A stretch of DNA of 8,634 bases, from NCBI GenBank assembly GCA_903853785.1, contig CAINUM010000005.1:1-8634 (forward strand). The letters run 5' to 3'. Origin of the DNA: Candidatus Magasanikiibacteriota bacterium. Its GTDB lineage: Bacteria > Patescibacteriota > Patescibacteriia > Magasanikbacterales > GWA2-37-8. A model generated the notes under the pieces. It saw only the letters and a list, made by a program, of their open reading frames with translations. It was not told where the DNA came from and did no database searches. A program made the translations under genes and the position numbers. Positions 1 through 7,100 of this stretch are shown one piece after another (the first letter of the stretch is position 1; the number at the start of each line of letters is the position of its first letter).

Positions 1-233
1 ATCCAGAAGGATTTGCTATGAAAGAAGTTTATATACCATCCGATGTGACGACTGAAGGAGAAAAAATAATGGCTCTTAGTAAAAATCAATATTTTGTAAT
101 GGGGGATAATCGTCCAAACAGTTTTGATTCTCGTCGCTTTGGCCCAGTGGATGAAAATCTAATTGTCGGACGCACATGGTTGCGCGGTTGGCCTTTGAAT
201 CGAATACAAGTTTTTGAAACTCCTACTTATTAA
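1..233 (+). CDS. lepB: Signal peptidase I, C-terminal part (5' end outside window)
   Basis: Membrane-bound serine protease that removes signal peptides from exported proteins on the outer face of the cytoplasmic membrane. Only the last 76 residues are here; the reading frame is open from base 3 (CCA GAA GGA) to the TAA at 231-233. The segment GDNRPNSFDSRRFGPV matches the conserved C-terminal box of S26 signal peptidases (GDNR-x-x-S-x-DSR-x-FG-x-V), followed by the usual 'VGR' and a hydrophobic/aromatic stretch. The catalytic Ser and Lys lie upstream and cannot be checked. The ATG at 18 is an internal methionine, not the start, because the match to the family continues upstream of it. The stop is 9 bases before hisS, suggesting cotranscription. 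Two exported proteins with A-x-A-like cleavage sites lie downstream and are plausible substrates (inference). Confidence 0.93.
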   Translation, partial: PEGFAMKEVYIPSDVTTEGEKIMALSKNQYFVMGDNRPNSFDSRRFGPVDENLIVGRTWLRGWPLNRIQVFETPTY

Positions 234-242
234 TAATATTAT

Positions 243-1652
243 ATGCCAAAAAAAGAAAAAATTGTGAAGGCAAAAAAAGTGGAAGTAAAAAAAGTAGTAA
301 AACCTACTAAAGAAAAAGTTTCCAAAGAAAAAGATAAAGACGCTTCTGAACGTGGAAAAAAATCTTACAATCTTTTGCGCGGCATGCATGATATTTTGCC
401 AAAGGATGAAAAATACTGGAAGCCAATGTATCAAGCTGCTAGTGATTTGGCTGCTCATTTTCAATTCGGTCGCATTGAAACTCCTATTCTAGAAGAAATC
501 GGATTGTTTGTTCGTTCTCTTGGAAAAGGTACTGATGTGGTAGATAAAGAAATGTACAATTTTGAAGATAAAGATGGTACAAAAGTTTGTATGCGTCCAG
601 AAATGACCGCTTCGGCAGTTCGCGCCTATGTTATGCACGGGATGTTTAACATGCCTCAACCGGTAAAGATGTGGTACTGGGGTCCAATGTTTAGACATGA
701 TCGTCCTCAAGCTGGTCGCTATCGTCAATTTCACCAGGTTGGTTATGAAACTTTTGGTCATGCTGATCCTTCTGCTGATGCTGAATTAATTTTGGTTGCT
801 TTTAATTTTTATAAAGATTTGGGTTTGCCTGTAGAGATTCATATCAACAGTTTGGGTACTCCTGCTGAACGTGCAAATTATAAAGTTGAATTAGTAAATT
901 ATTATCGCAGTAAGCGTTCTTATCTTTGTGAAGAATGTCGCAATCGTTTGGTAAAAAATCCGATGCGTCTTTTGGATTGTAAAGAAGAACGATGTCAAAC
1001 TGTAAAAGAAGATGCTCCCCAAATTATAAATTGGTTGGGCGCAGAATCCAAAAACCACTTCATGAAAGTGTTGGAATATTTGGATGAATTAGCTGTTCCA
1101 TATCAACTCGATTCAACATTGGTTCGTGGTTTAAATTATTATACACATACTGTATTTGAAGTTTATGCTGCTGATGCTGAAATCAGTGCACAAAGCGCAT
1201 TGGGTGGTGGTGGACGCTATGATTTATTAGTAGAAGAGATGGGCGGACGTCCAACTCCAGCTGTCGGTATGGCTCTTGGTTTGGAACGTAGTATTTTGGC
1301 TTTAAAGCAATATAATGAAAAGAATCATATTGATTTAGTAAAAGTTCCTACTGAAGCTTTTGTCGCTCAACTTGGAGATGAAGCTAGACGTGTTACTTTG
1401 AAAGTTATAAATGAATTAAGATTTGGTGGTGTAAAGATCGCCTTCAACCTGTGCAAAACTTCTCTAAAGACTCAATTGGAATTAGCCGATAATTTGAAAG
1501 TGCCATTTGCGGTAATTATTGGTCAAAAAGAAGTTCAGGATGGTACAGCAATTATCCGTGATATGGAGTCTGGAATTCAAGAAATTGTTGATCAAAAAAA
1601 GTTGATTCCGGTATTAAAAAGGAAGCTTGGAAAATTTGACGATAAGAGATAA
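243..1652 (+). CDS. hisS: Histidyl-tRNA synthetase with lysine-rich N-terminal extension
   Basis: Class II aminoacyl-tRNA synthetase charging tRNA-His with histidine in the cytoplasm; 469 residues against about 420-430 for typical bacterial enzymes. The catalytic core starts near residue 44 (LLRGMHDILP, the usual N-terminal landmark). Visible are the RPE-MTA segment (118-123), motif 2 with FRHDRPQAGRYRQFHQ (150-165), the histidine-binding signature LVRGLNYYTHTVFE (293-306), a Gly-rich GGGGRYDLL (320-328) and motif 3 GMALGLERS (342-350). Residues ~370-465 fit the anticodon-binding domain. The insertion holds four cysteines (229, 232, 246, 251), a possible zinc site. The extra length is residues 1-40, with 16 Lys and 1 Arg against 7 acidic residues. 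ATG 243 is chosen because no start codon lies just before residue 44; only internal GTGs occur earlier, and the next ATG is codon 48, inside the core landmark. No Shine-Dalgarno is visible; the 9-base gap after lepB suggests coupling. Confidence 0.96.
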   Translation: MPKKEKIVKAKKVEVKKVVKPTKEKVSKEKDKDASERGKKSYNLLRGMHDILPKDEKYWKPMYQAASDLAAHFQFGRIETPILEEIGLFVRSLGKGTDVVDKEMYNFEDKDGTKVCMRPEMTASAVRAYVMHGMFNMPQPVKMWYWGPMFRHDRPQAGRYRQFHQVGYETFGHADPSADAELILVAFNFYKDLGLPVEIHINSLGTPAERANYKVELVNYYRSKRSYLCEECRNRLVKNPMRLLDCKEERCQTVKEDAPQIINWLGAESKNHFMKVLEYLDELAVPYQLDSTLVRGLNYYTHTVFEVYAADAEISAQSALGGGGRYDLLVEEMGGRPTPAVGMALGLERSILALKQYNEKNHIDLVKVPTEAFVAQLGDEARRVTLKVINELRFGGVKIAFNLCKTSLKTQLELADNLKVPFAVIIGQKEVQDGTAIIRDMESGIQEIVDQKKLIPVLKRKLGKFDDKR

Positions 1653-1664
1653 TTGGTATATAAT
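1636..1664 (+). promoter_or_regulatory. Sigma70-type promoter for rpsU
   Basis: TTGACG (1636-1641, 5 of 6 consensus) is separated by exactly 17 bases from TATAAT (1659-1664, 6 of 6). The -35 box sits in the last hisS codons (Phe-Asp-Asp) and the -10 box just after the hisS TAA. The predicted start is about 1671, giving rpsU a leader of about 50 bases. This is the best promoter match noticed in the window and would let rpsU be expressed independently of hisS. Confidence 0.8.
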
Positions 1665-1670
1665 AGTTTT

Positions 1671-1689
1671 AGCAATTTTATTGCTTTTT
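1671..1689 (+). terminator. Small hairpin plus T-run between hisS and rpsU
   Basis: AGCAAT (1671-1676) pairs perfectly with ATTGCT (1680-1685) across a 3-base TTT loop, and a run of five T (1685-1689) follows. It has the form of a weak intrinsic terminator for hisS transcripts, with only two G-C pairs in six. The predicted rpsU transcription start falls at its first base, so in the rpsU mRNA it would be a 5'-terminal stem that could instead protect the transcript. Which role applies cannot be decided from sequence. Confidence 0.4.
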
Positions 1690-1706
1690 AATTAATAAAT
1701 TGTAAC

Positions 1707-1714
1707 GGAGGTGA
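1707..1714 (+). promoter_or_regulatory. Strong Shine-Dalgarno of rpsU
   Basis: GGAGGTGA at 1707-1714 is an uninterrupted eight-base match to the anti-Shine-Dalgarno complement. From the GGAGG core (1707-1711), 9 bases separate it from the GTG at 1721 and 7 from an overlapping out-of-frame ATG at 1719. The other three gene starts in the window (243, 1979, 4083) have no recognisable Shine-Dalgarno, so this site stands out. Confidence 0.85.
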
Positions 1715-1718
1715 ATTA

Positions 1719-1733
1719 ATGTGTCAGAGATAA
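1719..1733 (+). other. Out-of-frame ATG overlapping the rpsU start (four-codon frame)
   Basis: The bases ATGTG at 1719-1723 contain an ATG that shares its last base with the rpsU GTG at 1721. Read from the ATG, the frame is ATG TGT CAG AGA TAA, a four-residue peptide. It lies at good spacing from the Shine-Dalgarno, so it could compete with the GTG for initiation. There is no evidence that the peptide itself has a function. Confidence 0.3.
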
Positions 1734-1957
1734 AACGTCGTAAAAATGAATCTTTCGAATCTTACATGCGCCGCGTAAAAAAGCGTTGGCAACAATCTGG
1801 TAAGATTTTACAAGTAAAAAAAATTAGATATCACGAAAAAGATAAGAGTCGCAACATGACTAAAAAGAGTGCGTTGCACAGTCTTAAAGTAGCTGGAAAA
1901 ATGGAATATCTCAAAAAGATAGGCCGCTTGCCAGAAGAAACAAGAAAGAAGTTTTAA
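1721..1957 (+). CDS. rpsU: Small ribosomal subunit protein bS21
   Basis: Small basic protein of the 30S subunit that sits near the 3' end of 16S rRNA and takes part in initiation. It has 78 residues, slightly longer than the E. coli protein (71). The N-terminus (EIKRRKNESFESYMRRVKK) lines up with the bS21 pattern of I-K-x-R-x-N-E-x-F-[DE] followed by an arginine-rich helix; the middle and C-terminal parts are Lys/Arg-rich helices with no further recognisable domain. GTG 1721 is the start because the N-terminal homology begins right after it and an in-frame TGA at 1712-1714 blocks anything upstream. The gene has its own promoter (1636-1664) and a very strong Shine-Dalgarno. It is not followed by dnaG-rpoD, as it is in E. 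coli, but by a surface-protein gene 21 bases on. The bS21 call rests on remembered family patterns; divergence makes it slightly less than certain. Confidence 0.85.
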   Translation: MSEIKRRKNESFESYMRRVKKRWQQSGKILQVKKIRYHEKDKSRNMTKKSALHSLKVAGKMEYLKKIGRLPEETRKKF

Positions 1958-1978
1958 TCATTTTGTGTCCATTGTCCC

Positions 1979-2077
1979 ATGCTTCAATGGTTATCAAAAA
2001 TTCGTTTTCTAAAAACCGCCACTATTCTAGGGTTATTCTTAGTGGCGGTCTTTTTCGTTTTTAATACTGCTTCAGCT
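1979..2077 (+). other. Signal-peptide coding segment of the 697-residue surface protein
   Basis: Codons 1-33 give a positively charged start (Lys7, Arg9, Lys12), a hydrophobic core of roughly 15 residues, and Ala31-Ser32-Ala33 before Gln34, a textbook signal peptidase I site. This argues that the segment is truly translated even though a terminator-like hairpin lies within it. Confidence 0.75.
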
Positions 2078-4072
2078 CAAAGTGTGGCTGATCCAAATGG
2101 AACTGTTTTACAAGGTGTAAAAATTATCGAACAACCGCTTGGTTTACCAACACTTGATATTCGTTTAATCATTGCTCGCATTATTCGTGTCGCACTTAGT
2201 TTGGTGGGAATTGTTTTGGTTTGTTTAATGATATACGCCGGTTATCTTTGGATGACCGCTGGTGGCAACGATGAACAAATTACCCAATCAAAAAGTATTA
2301 TTCGAAATGCGGTTATTGGTTTGGCGATTATTTTGAGTGCATACAGTATAGTTTCGTATATTATGAAAATTTTGGGAGTTCAAGATAGTGGTGGTCTTGC
2401 TACTGCAGTTTATGCTCCGGGTACACAAAATTTTACTGGTAGTGGTGCGTTAGGCAAGGTTGTCAAAGATCACTATCCAGCTCGCAATCAAAAAGATGTA
2501 CCACGCAACACAAAGATTGTCATTACTTTTAAACGTCCTGTTTTGTTATCCAGTTTTGTAGAAGATTATAATCACAATAATATTTTAGGTGATTGTATAA
2601 ATACCAATAGCTCTAATTTCAATTGGTTCAATGATTGTGATCATGTAGTTTCTTCCACCGGAAAATTATCTGATAAATATATTAATGTTTCTCAGTCAGA
2701 TAATGGCCAGTCAGTTCAAGCTTTGGTAATTACCGCTACTACCACTGTCAATCCAGTAAATAATATTGCAGGAATTTACACTATTGTTTTGAAACCAATC
2801 GTTGACAGTACAAATCCTAAGGGTGGTTATTTGGGAAATGAAAATAATATGGTTCCATACACCGTTCATCTTGGTGATGGTATTTTGGCTGATGATGATA
2901 CGAACGGCAATCCATCAATATTTCAAAACCAAAATGTCGGCAATAATTTTTATTTCTGGCAGTTTACATGTAGTAATTTGTTGGACAACGAACCACCATA
3001 TGTGACTAGTGTATTTCCAAACTCGATCAATGCTAACCCAGGTGGAGAAGCTAAAAATTCTGTAATACAAATTTCTTTCAGTGAACCTATGGATCCGACT
3101 GATATGCAAGGTAGCTTTAGTTCAACATCCGTATATGCTGGCTATTATGCACTGTCAGGAAATAAAATATTTTCAAAAGCTACAAAAAGTTCAGTACCAC
3201 TTGGTAATTTTAATTTAGTAAATAATTATCAGACACTAGAATTTACTCCAAATTTGGAATGTGCTAAGAATGCTTGCGGCAATCCTATTTATTGTTTGCC
3301 GGTTTGTGACCAACCGGGCGCAAATTGTACTGGCGACCCAAAGAGTGATGATTATCAATTATTACTAGAAGCCGCCAAAACCTTGGCAGGTAGTTTTGAA
3401 AGTGTACCATTTAGTGGTTTGGCCGATATGTCTGGAAATGCTTTGGATGGAAATAATGTTGCGTTGGACGGTAAGCCAGACGGTCAAGCACAAACAGCAA
3501 CAACTACTTTGCCGGTTTTTGATAACTGGAAACATCCAGATAATTATTTCTGGACGTTCAAATTAAAAGATGAAATCGATAAAACTTCTCCTATAATTAA
3601 CAAAATAACTCCAGGCGTAAAAGCACAAAATGTACCAAAAGATGCTGGTTTGTCTTTGACATTCAGTAAACGCATGAGAGCAAACTCAGCATATGAGATA
3701 GACATCCAAGAATGGCCAGTAAATGCAATTCCACTTTGGAAGGTTCCGTTTATTGATTTCAGCTACCAAACTTTTAATATTAATCATGGTCCATTTTTAG
3801 ACAACAAAGTTCAAAATTATATTCCAATTGTTAGTTCGAGCGTAGAAGATGCTCACTTTAACTGTTTTTATCCAGGAGTTGGTCCAAAAGATGCAGTACC
3901 AAACGGTACTTTAGATTCTTTGGTTTGCGACCCAACAGTTCCTGCTCTCGCCGCAAATTGTTGTGATGCGAAAGATGAAACAAACACAGAGTTTTGCTGT
4001 AACGGGGTGCTTATTTCTAAAACAAACGGAGTTAATCAATGTATAAATGGCCTTAAAGCCACATACCCGTAG
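1979..4072 (+). CDS. Surface protein: signal peptide, TrbC/VirB2-like pilin domain, Ig-like modules
   Basis: A 697-residue predicted exported protein of unknown function. Residues 1-33 form a signal peptide (Lys/Arg n-region, hydrophobic core, A-S-A before Gln34). Residues ~66-92 and ~108-131 are membrane helices joined by a short charged loop (GGNDEQITQSK), resembling the TrbC/VirB2-type secretion pilin family common in CPR bacteria. Then come SbsA/Big_5-type Ig-like modules: ~162-333 (opening with DVPRNTKIVITF), ~337-530 (VIQISFSEPMDP), and a third from ~537 (LSLTFSKRM). The tail is cysteine-rich with two Cys-Cys pairs (661-662, 673-674). ATG 1979 is the only possible start: it is in the same frame as the rpsU TAA at 1955, with no ATG, GTG or TTG between. 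No Shine-Dalgarno is visible. A terminator-like hairpin lies inside codons 11-26. The expected topology is N-out, two helices, Ig array outside; a role as adhesin or appendage is inference. Confidence 0.85.
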   Translation: MLQWLSKIRFLKTATILGLFLVAVFFVFNTASAQSVADPNGTVLQGVKIIEQPLGLPTLDIRLIIARIIRVALSLVGIVLVCLMIYAGYLWMTAGGNDEQITQSKSIIRNAVIGLAIILSAYSIVSYIMKILGVQDSGGLATAVYAPGTQNFTGSGALGKVVKDHYPARNQKDVPRNTKIVITFKRPVLLSSFVEDYNHNNILGDCINTNSSNFNWFNDCDHVVSSTGKLSDKYINVSQSDNGQSVQALVITATTTVNPVNNIAGIYTIVLKPIVDSTNPKGGYLGNENNMVPYTVHLGDGILADDDTNGNPSIFQNQNVGNNFYFWQFTCSNLLDNEPPYVTSVFPNSINANPGGEAKNSVIQISFSEPMDPTDMQGSFSSTSVYAGYYALSGNKIFSKATKSSVPLGNFNLVNNYQTLEFTPNLECAKNACGNPIYCLPVCDQPGANCTGDPKSDDYQLLLEAAKTLAGSFESVPFSGLADMSGNALDGNNVALDGKPDGQAQTATTTLPVFDNWKHPDNYFWTFKLKDEIDKTSPIINKITPGVKAQNVPKDAGLSLTFSKRMRANSAYEIDIQEWPVNAIPLWKVPFIDFSYQTFNINHGPFLDNKVQNYIPIVSSSVEDAHFNCFYPGVGPKDAVPNGTLDSLVCDPTVPALAANCCDAKDETNTEFCCNGVLISKTNGVNQCINGLKATYP
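2011..2055 (+). terminator. Terminator-like GC-rich hairpin inside the signal-peptide codons
   Basis: ACCGCCACTA (2015-2024) and TAGTGGCGGT (2040-2049) are a perfect 10-bp inverted repeat with a 15-base loop. Five A precede the stem (2011-2015) and, after a single C, five T follow (2051-2055), with another T-run at 2058-2062. The A and T tracts can extend the stem around the bulged C. The form is that of a bidirectional intrinsic terminator. It lies about 55 bases after the rpsU stop, where an rpsU terminator would be expected, but 36 bases into the next coding region. Its codons (ACC GCC, GTG GCG GTC) are unusually GC-rich for this AT-rich gene. Structure confidence is high; a termination role is inferred. 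Confidence 0.7.
2141..2374 (+). repeat. Pilin-like membrane domain, copy 1
   Basis: Residues 55-132 of the 697-residue protein align without gaps to residues 47-124 of the following giant protein. By hand count, about 51 of 78 positions are identical, including the blocks YAGYLWMTAGG and IGLAIILSAY. This marks the two genes as paralogues with a shared anchor and divergent outer parts. Confidence 0.85.
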
Positions 4073-4082
4073 CACCATAATT

Positions 4083-4175
4083 ATGAAATTTTTAAATAAA
4101 AAACTTTTTTTATTCTTATTATTTTCGTTATTTCTTGTAACGGGATTTTTTATTTTTAATAACTCTGTTCAAGCA
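4083..4175 (+). other. Signal-peptide coding segment of the giant surface protein
   Basis: Codons 1-31 encode Lys2, Lys6, Lys7, then a long Leu/Phe-rich core and Val29-Gln30-Ala31 before Ala32, a V-x-A-type signal peptidase I site. The core resembles that of the upstream paralogue (Leu-Phe-Leu-Val start, Phe-Phe-[IV]-Phe-Asn end), but no hairpin is present here. Confidence 0.7.
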
Positions 4176-7100
4176 GCCTCTTCTAGTCTGGACGTAGGTT
4201 TACAACAAGTTTCAGCTACTGGTTTGCCAAGTGGCGATATTCGTACAATTGTGGCAAAAATTATTAAAACGGCTTTAGGTTTATTGGGAACCGTAGCTTT
4301 GGTCCTGATGTTGTATGCTGGTTATTTGTGGATGACTGCTGGAGGAGATGATGAAAAAATTGGTACATCAAAGAAAATTTTGATAAACGCAACGATCGGT
4401 TTGGCGATCATATTATCTGCCTATGCGATTGTGAGTTTTGTTATGAACAAATTGGTAGATGCGACCGGTGCTGGAGTTATGTCAAAGTGTGAAGTGCAAC
4501 GTGCCAATGCTGGTAGTTATTATGGTGGAGATTGTCCAGACAATCCTGGAAACATTGATTGTCCATATGGTAATTGTAATAGTAAATTACTTATAGTTTC
4601 TAAGCCTTCAAACGGAAATGTTTGTATTCGCAATGTCGCTCCTCTATATGTTTTCAATATCGATGTAGATGTAAATACTTTAAACAACAATGTCGTCGTT
4701 GTAAAAGCTTCTGATCTTTCTGAAGTGGTTGGTAGTTGGAATTGGCAACCAGCTCATCATAATATCGCATATTTCAAACCAACCAATGGGGCTTGTCCAG
4801 GTCCAGATACAGGTAAAGATTGTTTCGAAGCTACAACAAATTATACCGTTAAAATTAAAAATGGTGGGAAAGATATTCAGAGTGTTAGTGGTAAAGCTTT
4901 GGACTGTCCACTAGGATCTACAAATTGTAACGATGTTTCCTTTACAACTGGAGATGGTGTCGATAGACAAGATCCAGTTATTTCTATCATTTCACCAACA
5001 CTTTCAAATACAAATTTACAACAAGGAAACAGCATCCCTGTGCAAATTAATTATACAGATGACGGTGGATTACAAAATTTGATTTTTAATGTAGATAATC
5101 TTTTGGTCACCACAACCAATGTTGGTGGTTGTCAAAAATCCGGTACTGTCACAATGACCTGGCCAACTAATAATATTGGTTTGGGAACCCACTCTTTGAA
5201 AGCTATTGGTTTTGATATGGCGGCAAATATTGGAGAGGGAAATTCAAAAGCAAATTTAAAACCAGCTCATTGTTTTGATCAAATCTTGAATGAGGGTGAA
5301 AAACTTATTGATTGTGGAGGCGAATGTGGAGTTTGCGATGGTGATAAATGTGTGAGTGATACAGATTGCACGAGTGGTTATTGCTACAAACAACCTGCAA
5401 ATGCCGCTGAAGGTGTTTGTGTACAAAAAACGATTATTGATAGTTACTCTCCATTTAGCGCAGCGGTAGGTGATTATGTTTCGATAATTGGTAAATACTT
5501 TGGTAATAGTAAAGGCCATGTTTATTTTTCTTCCGCTTCGACTACGGTTGTCAGTAAACCTGTTACAAGCACTTGTCAATATAACCCAAGTAAAACCTGT
5601 ACGAATATTCCTGGTGAATGTGATATCAAGACGATAAACTCCATACTCATTAACCTTCCAACACCTGTTGTAAAATCCGGTGTGTGTAGTATTTCCGTTA
5701 ATAACTTGGTTTGGTGGCCTTTTCAACCACAAGGTATTTCTTTACCTTGTGATTCGAATGTGGAGTGTAGTTTTTCTGCTTTAGGTAATGTAACTGGTAC
5801 TTTGATGGTAGACAGTGCAAAATCATTATCAGGCAATACAATGGGTGGTGGATATCAATCATCTTGTAAAAAAATTACAGAATTAACTGTTCTAACGCGA
5901 CAATGTTTACAAAATTTTGTAACTTCCACTGCAAATCTTCAGATAGAAGCCCCAGTAGTAAATTGTGGCCCTGGATTTAATAATTGGAGCAACAATCAAA
6001 TTATAGTTATTGTTCCACAGGGTGCAGTTAGTGGAAAAATATCCGTATTTAATCCTTTGGCCACCGGGACAGAACAATATAATATTAAATATTACGACAC
6101 TACTGGTGATGGTTTCAACCATGTTCCAAACTTTACTCTTACCACCACTTCACATCCAGGTATTTGTGGTATTGATCCTGATAATGGGCCGGTAGGTACT
6201 GCTGTTACAGTTCGTGGTAAAAATTTTAGCACTTACGATTCTGCAAAAAGTTTTGTTACGTTTAACGATGCTGTAAAAGCCAAAATTAATGGTTGGGTAA
6301 ACAATACTGACGCAATAGTAATTGCTGTAGTTCCATCTGGCTTAGGAAATGGTAATTATGGTGTAAAAATAGTTGATAAAAATAATTTATCTAGTAACTC
6401 CGTTTTATATACAGTTTCTGGATCAAATTCGGAAGCCCCAATAATTTCAGATATTTCCGCACCAGTTTCGACTACGATGGGGGACTATCTCACGATTACT
6501 GGAAAAAACTTTGGTCCAAATCAGGGTGTGGTATGGTTTCAACCAATAAATAATGCAACCGCAAATAAAATAGATGGAAGTTTTTCATTTCCATCCGCAT
6601 GTAAAAATTCAGTATGGAAAGATGATCAAATAGTTGTCAAAGTTCCTACTGGATTAAGTACGGGTGGTGCAAAATATACTATTCAGGTAAGAAATGTTGA
6701 TAAAGATTTAGTGAGTGCTTTGGATAATAGTAAAATCGCAACTATTTATGATGGCAGTCCTAGTCCAGGTTTGTGTGCGATTGATCCAACGTCTGGGTAT
6801 GTTCCATTTGCTGCCGCAAATTTAATGACCGCTTATGGTGAATATTTAAACAACACTTCAAAATTTTATTTTTGGAAAAATGGTGGTCAATCAAATCTTA
6901 TCGCCAGTACTTTAGTAGGGGTAAATGTTACTGCAAGTAACGATGGAAAATCCTTAACAACATTTCCAGGTGCCGGAGTTGCTGGGGTCGCAGATATTAC
7001 ATCTGGTTTGGTTTTTGCTTATCGTGATTCTGATAAAAAACAAAGTAATGGATTATTATTTTCTACAAATGACTGTACAAAAAATGGTTGCGCTTCAGGC

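Noticed and set aside
214..242. Possible promoter TTGAAA, 17-base spacer, TATTAT before hisS
   Set aside because: Its start point would fall after the hisS ATG at 243, so it could not serve that start, and such matches are expected by chance in AT-rich DNA. hisS is more likely cotranscribed with lepB.
159..761. Two minus-strand open frames (159-464 and 489-761)
   Set aside because: Both are antisense to lepB/hisS. The Phe-rich stretch is simply the reverse complement of the Lys-rich hisS start.
1955..1981. Stop-codon readthrough fusing bS21 to the downstream signal peptide
   Set aside because: The two genes are in the same frame with only the TAA between them, but no recoding signal is visible and a bS21-signal peptide fusion makes no functional sense.
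2802..3109. Short open frames on both strands within the 697-residue gene
   Set aside because: They are overprinted on a well-supported Ig-domain coding frame and show no start signals or family similarity.
4095..4114. A/T-only inverted repeat at the start of the giant gene
   Set aside because: It follows from adjacent Lys (AAA) and Phe/Leu (TTT/TTA) codons of the signal peptide and has almost no G-C pairs, so a stable structure is unlikely.
4066..4144. CCCGT and ACGGG followed by T-run as a terminator between the two surface genes
   Set aside because: The 5-bp match is separated by about 70 bases, too far for an intrinsic terminator stem.
5256..5732. Minus-strand open frame of 158 codons
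   Set aside because: It lies wholly inside the continuous giant surface-protein frame, has no Shine-Dalgarno or recognisable motif, and its composition (Thr/Asn/Arg/Ile-rich) is typical of the reverse of this coding sequence.
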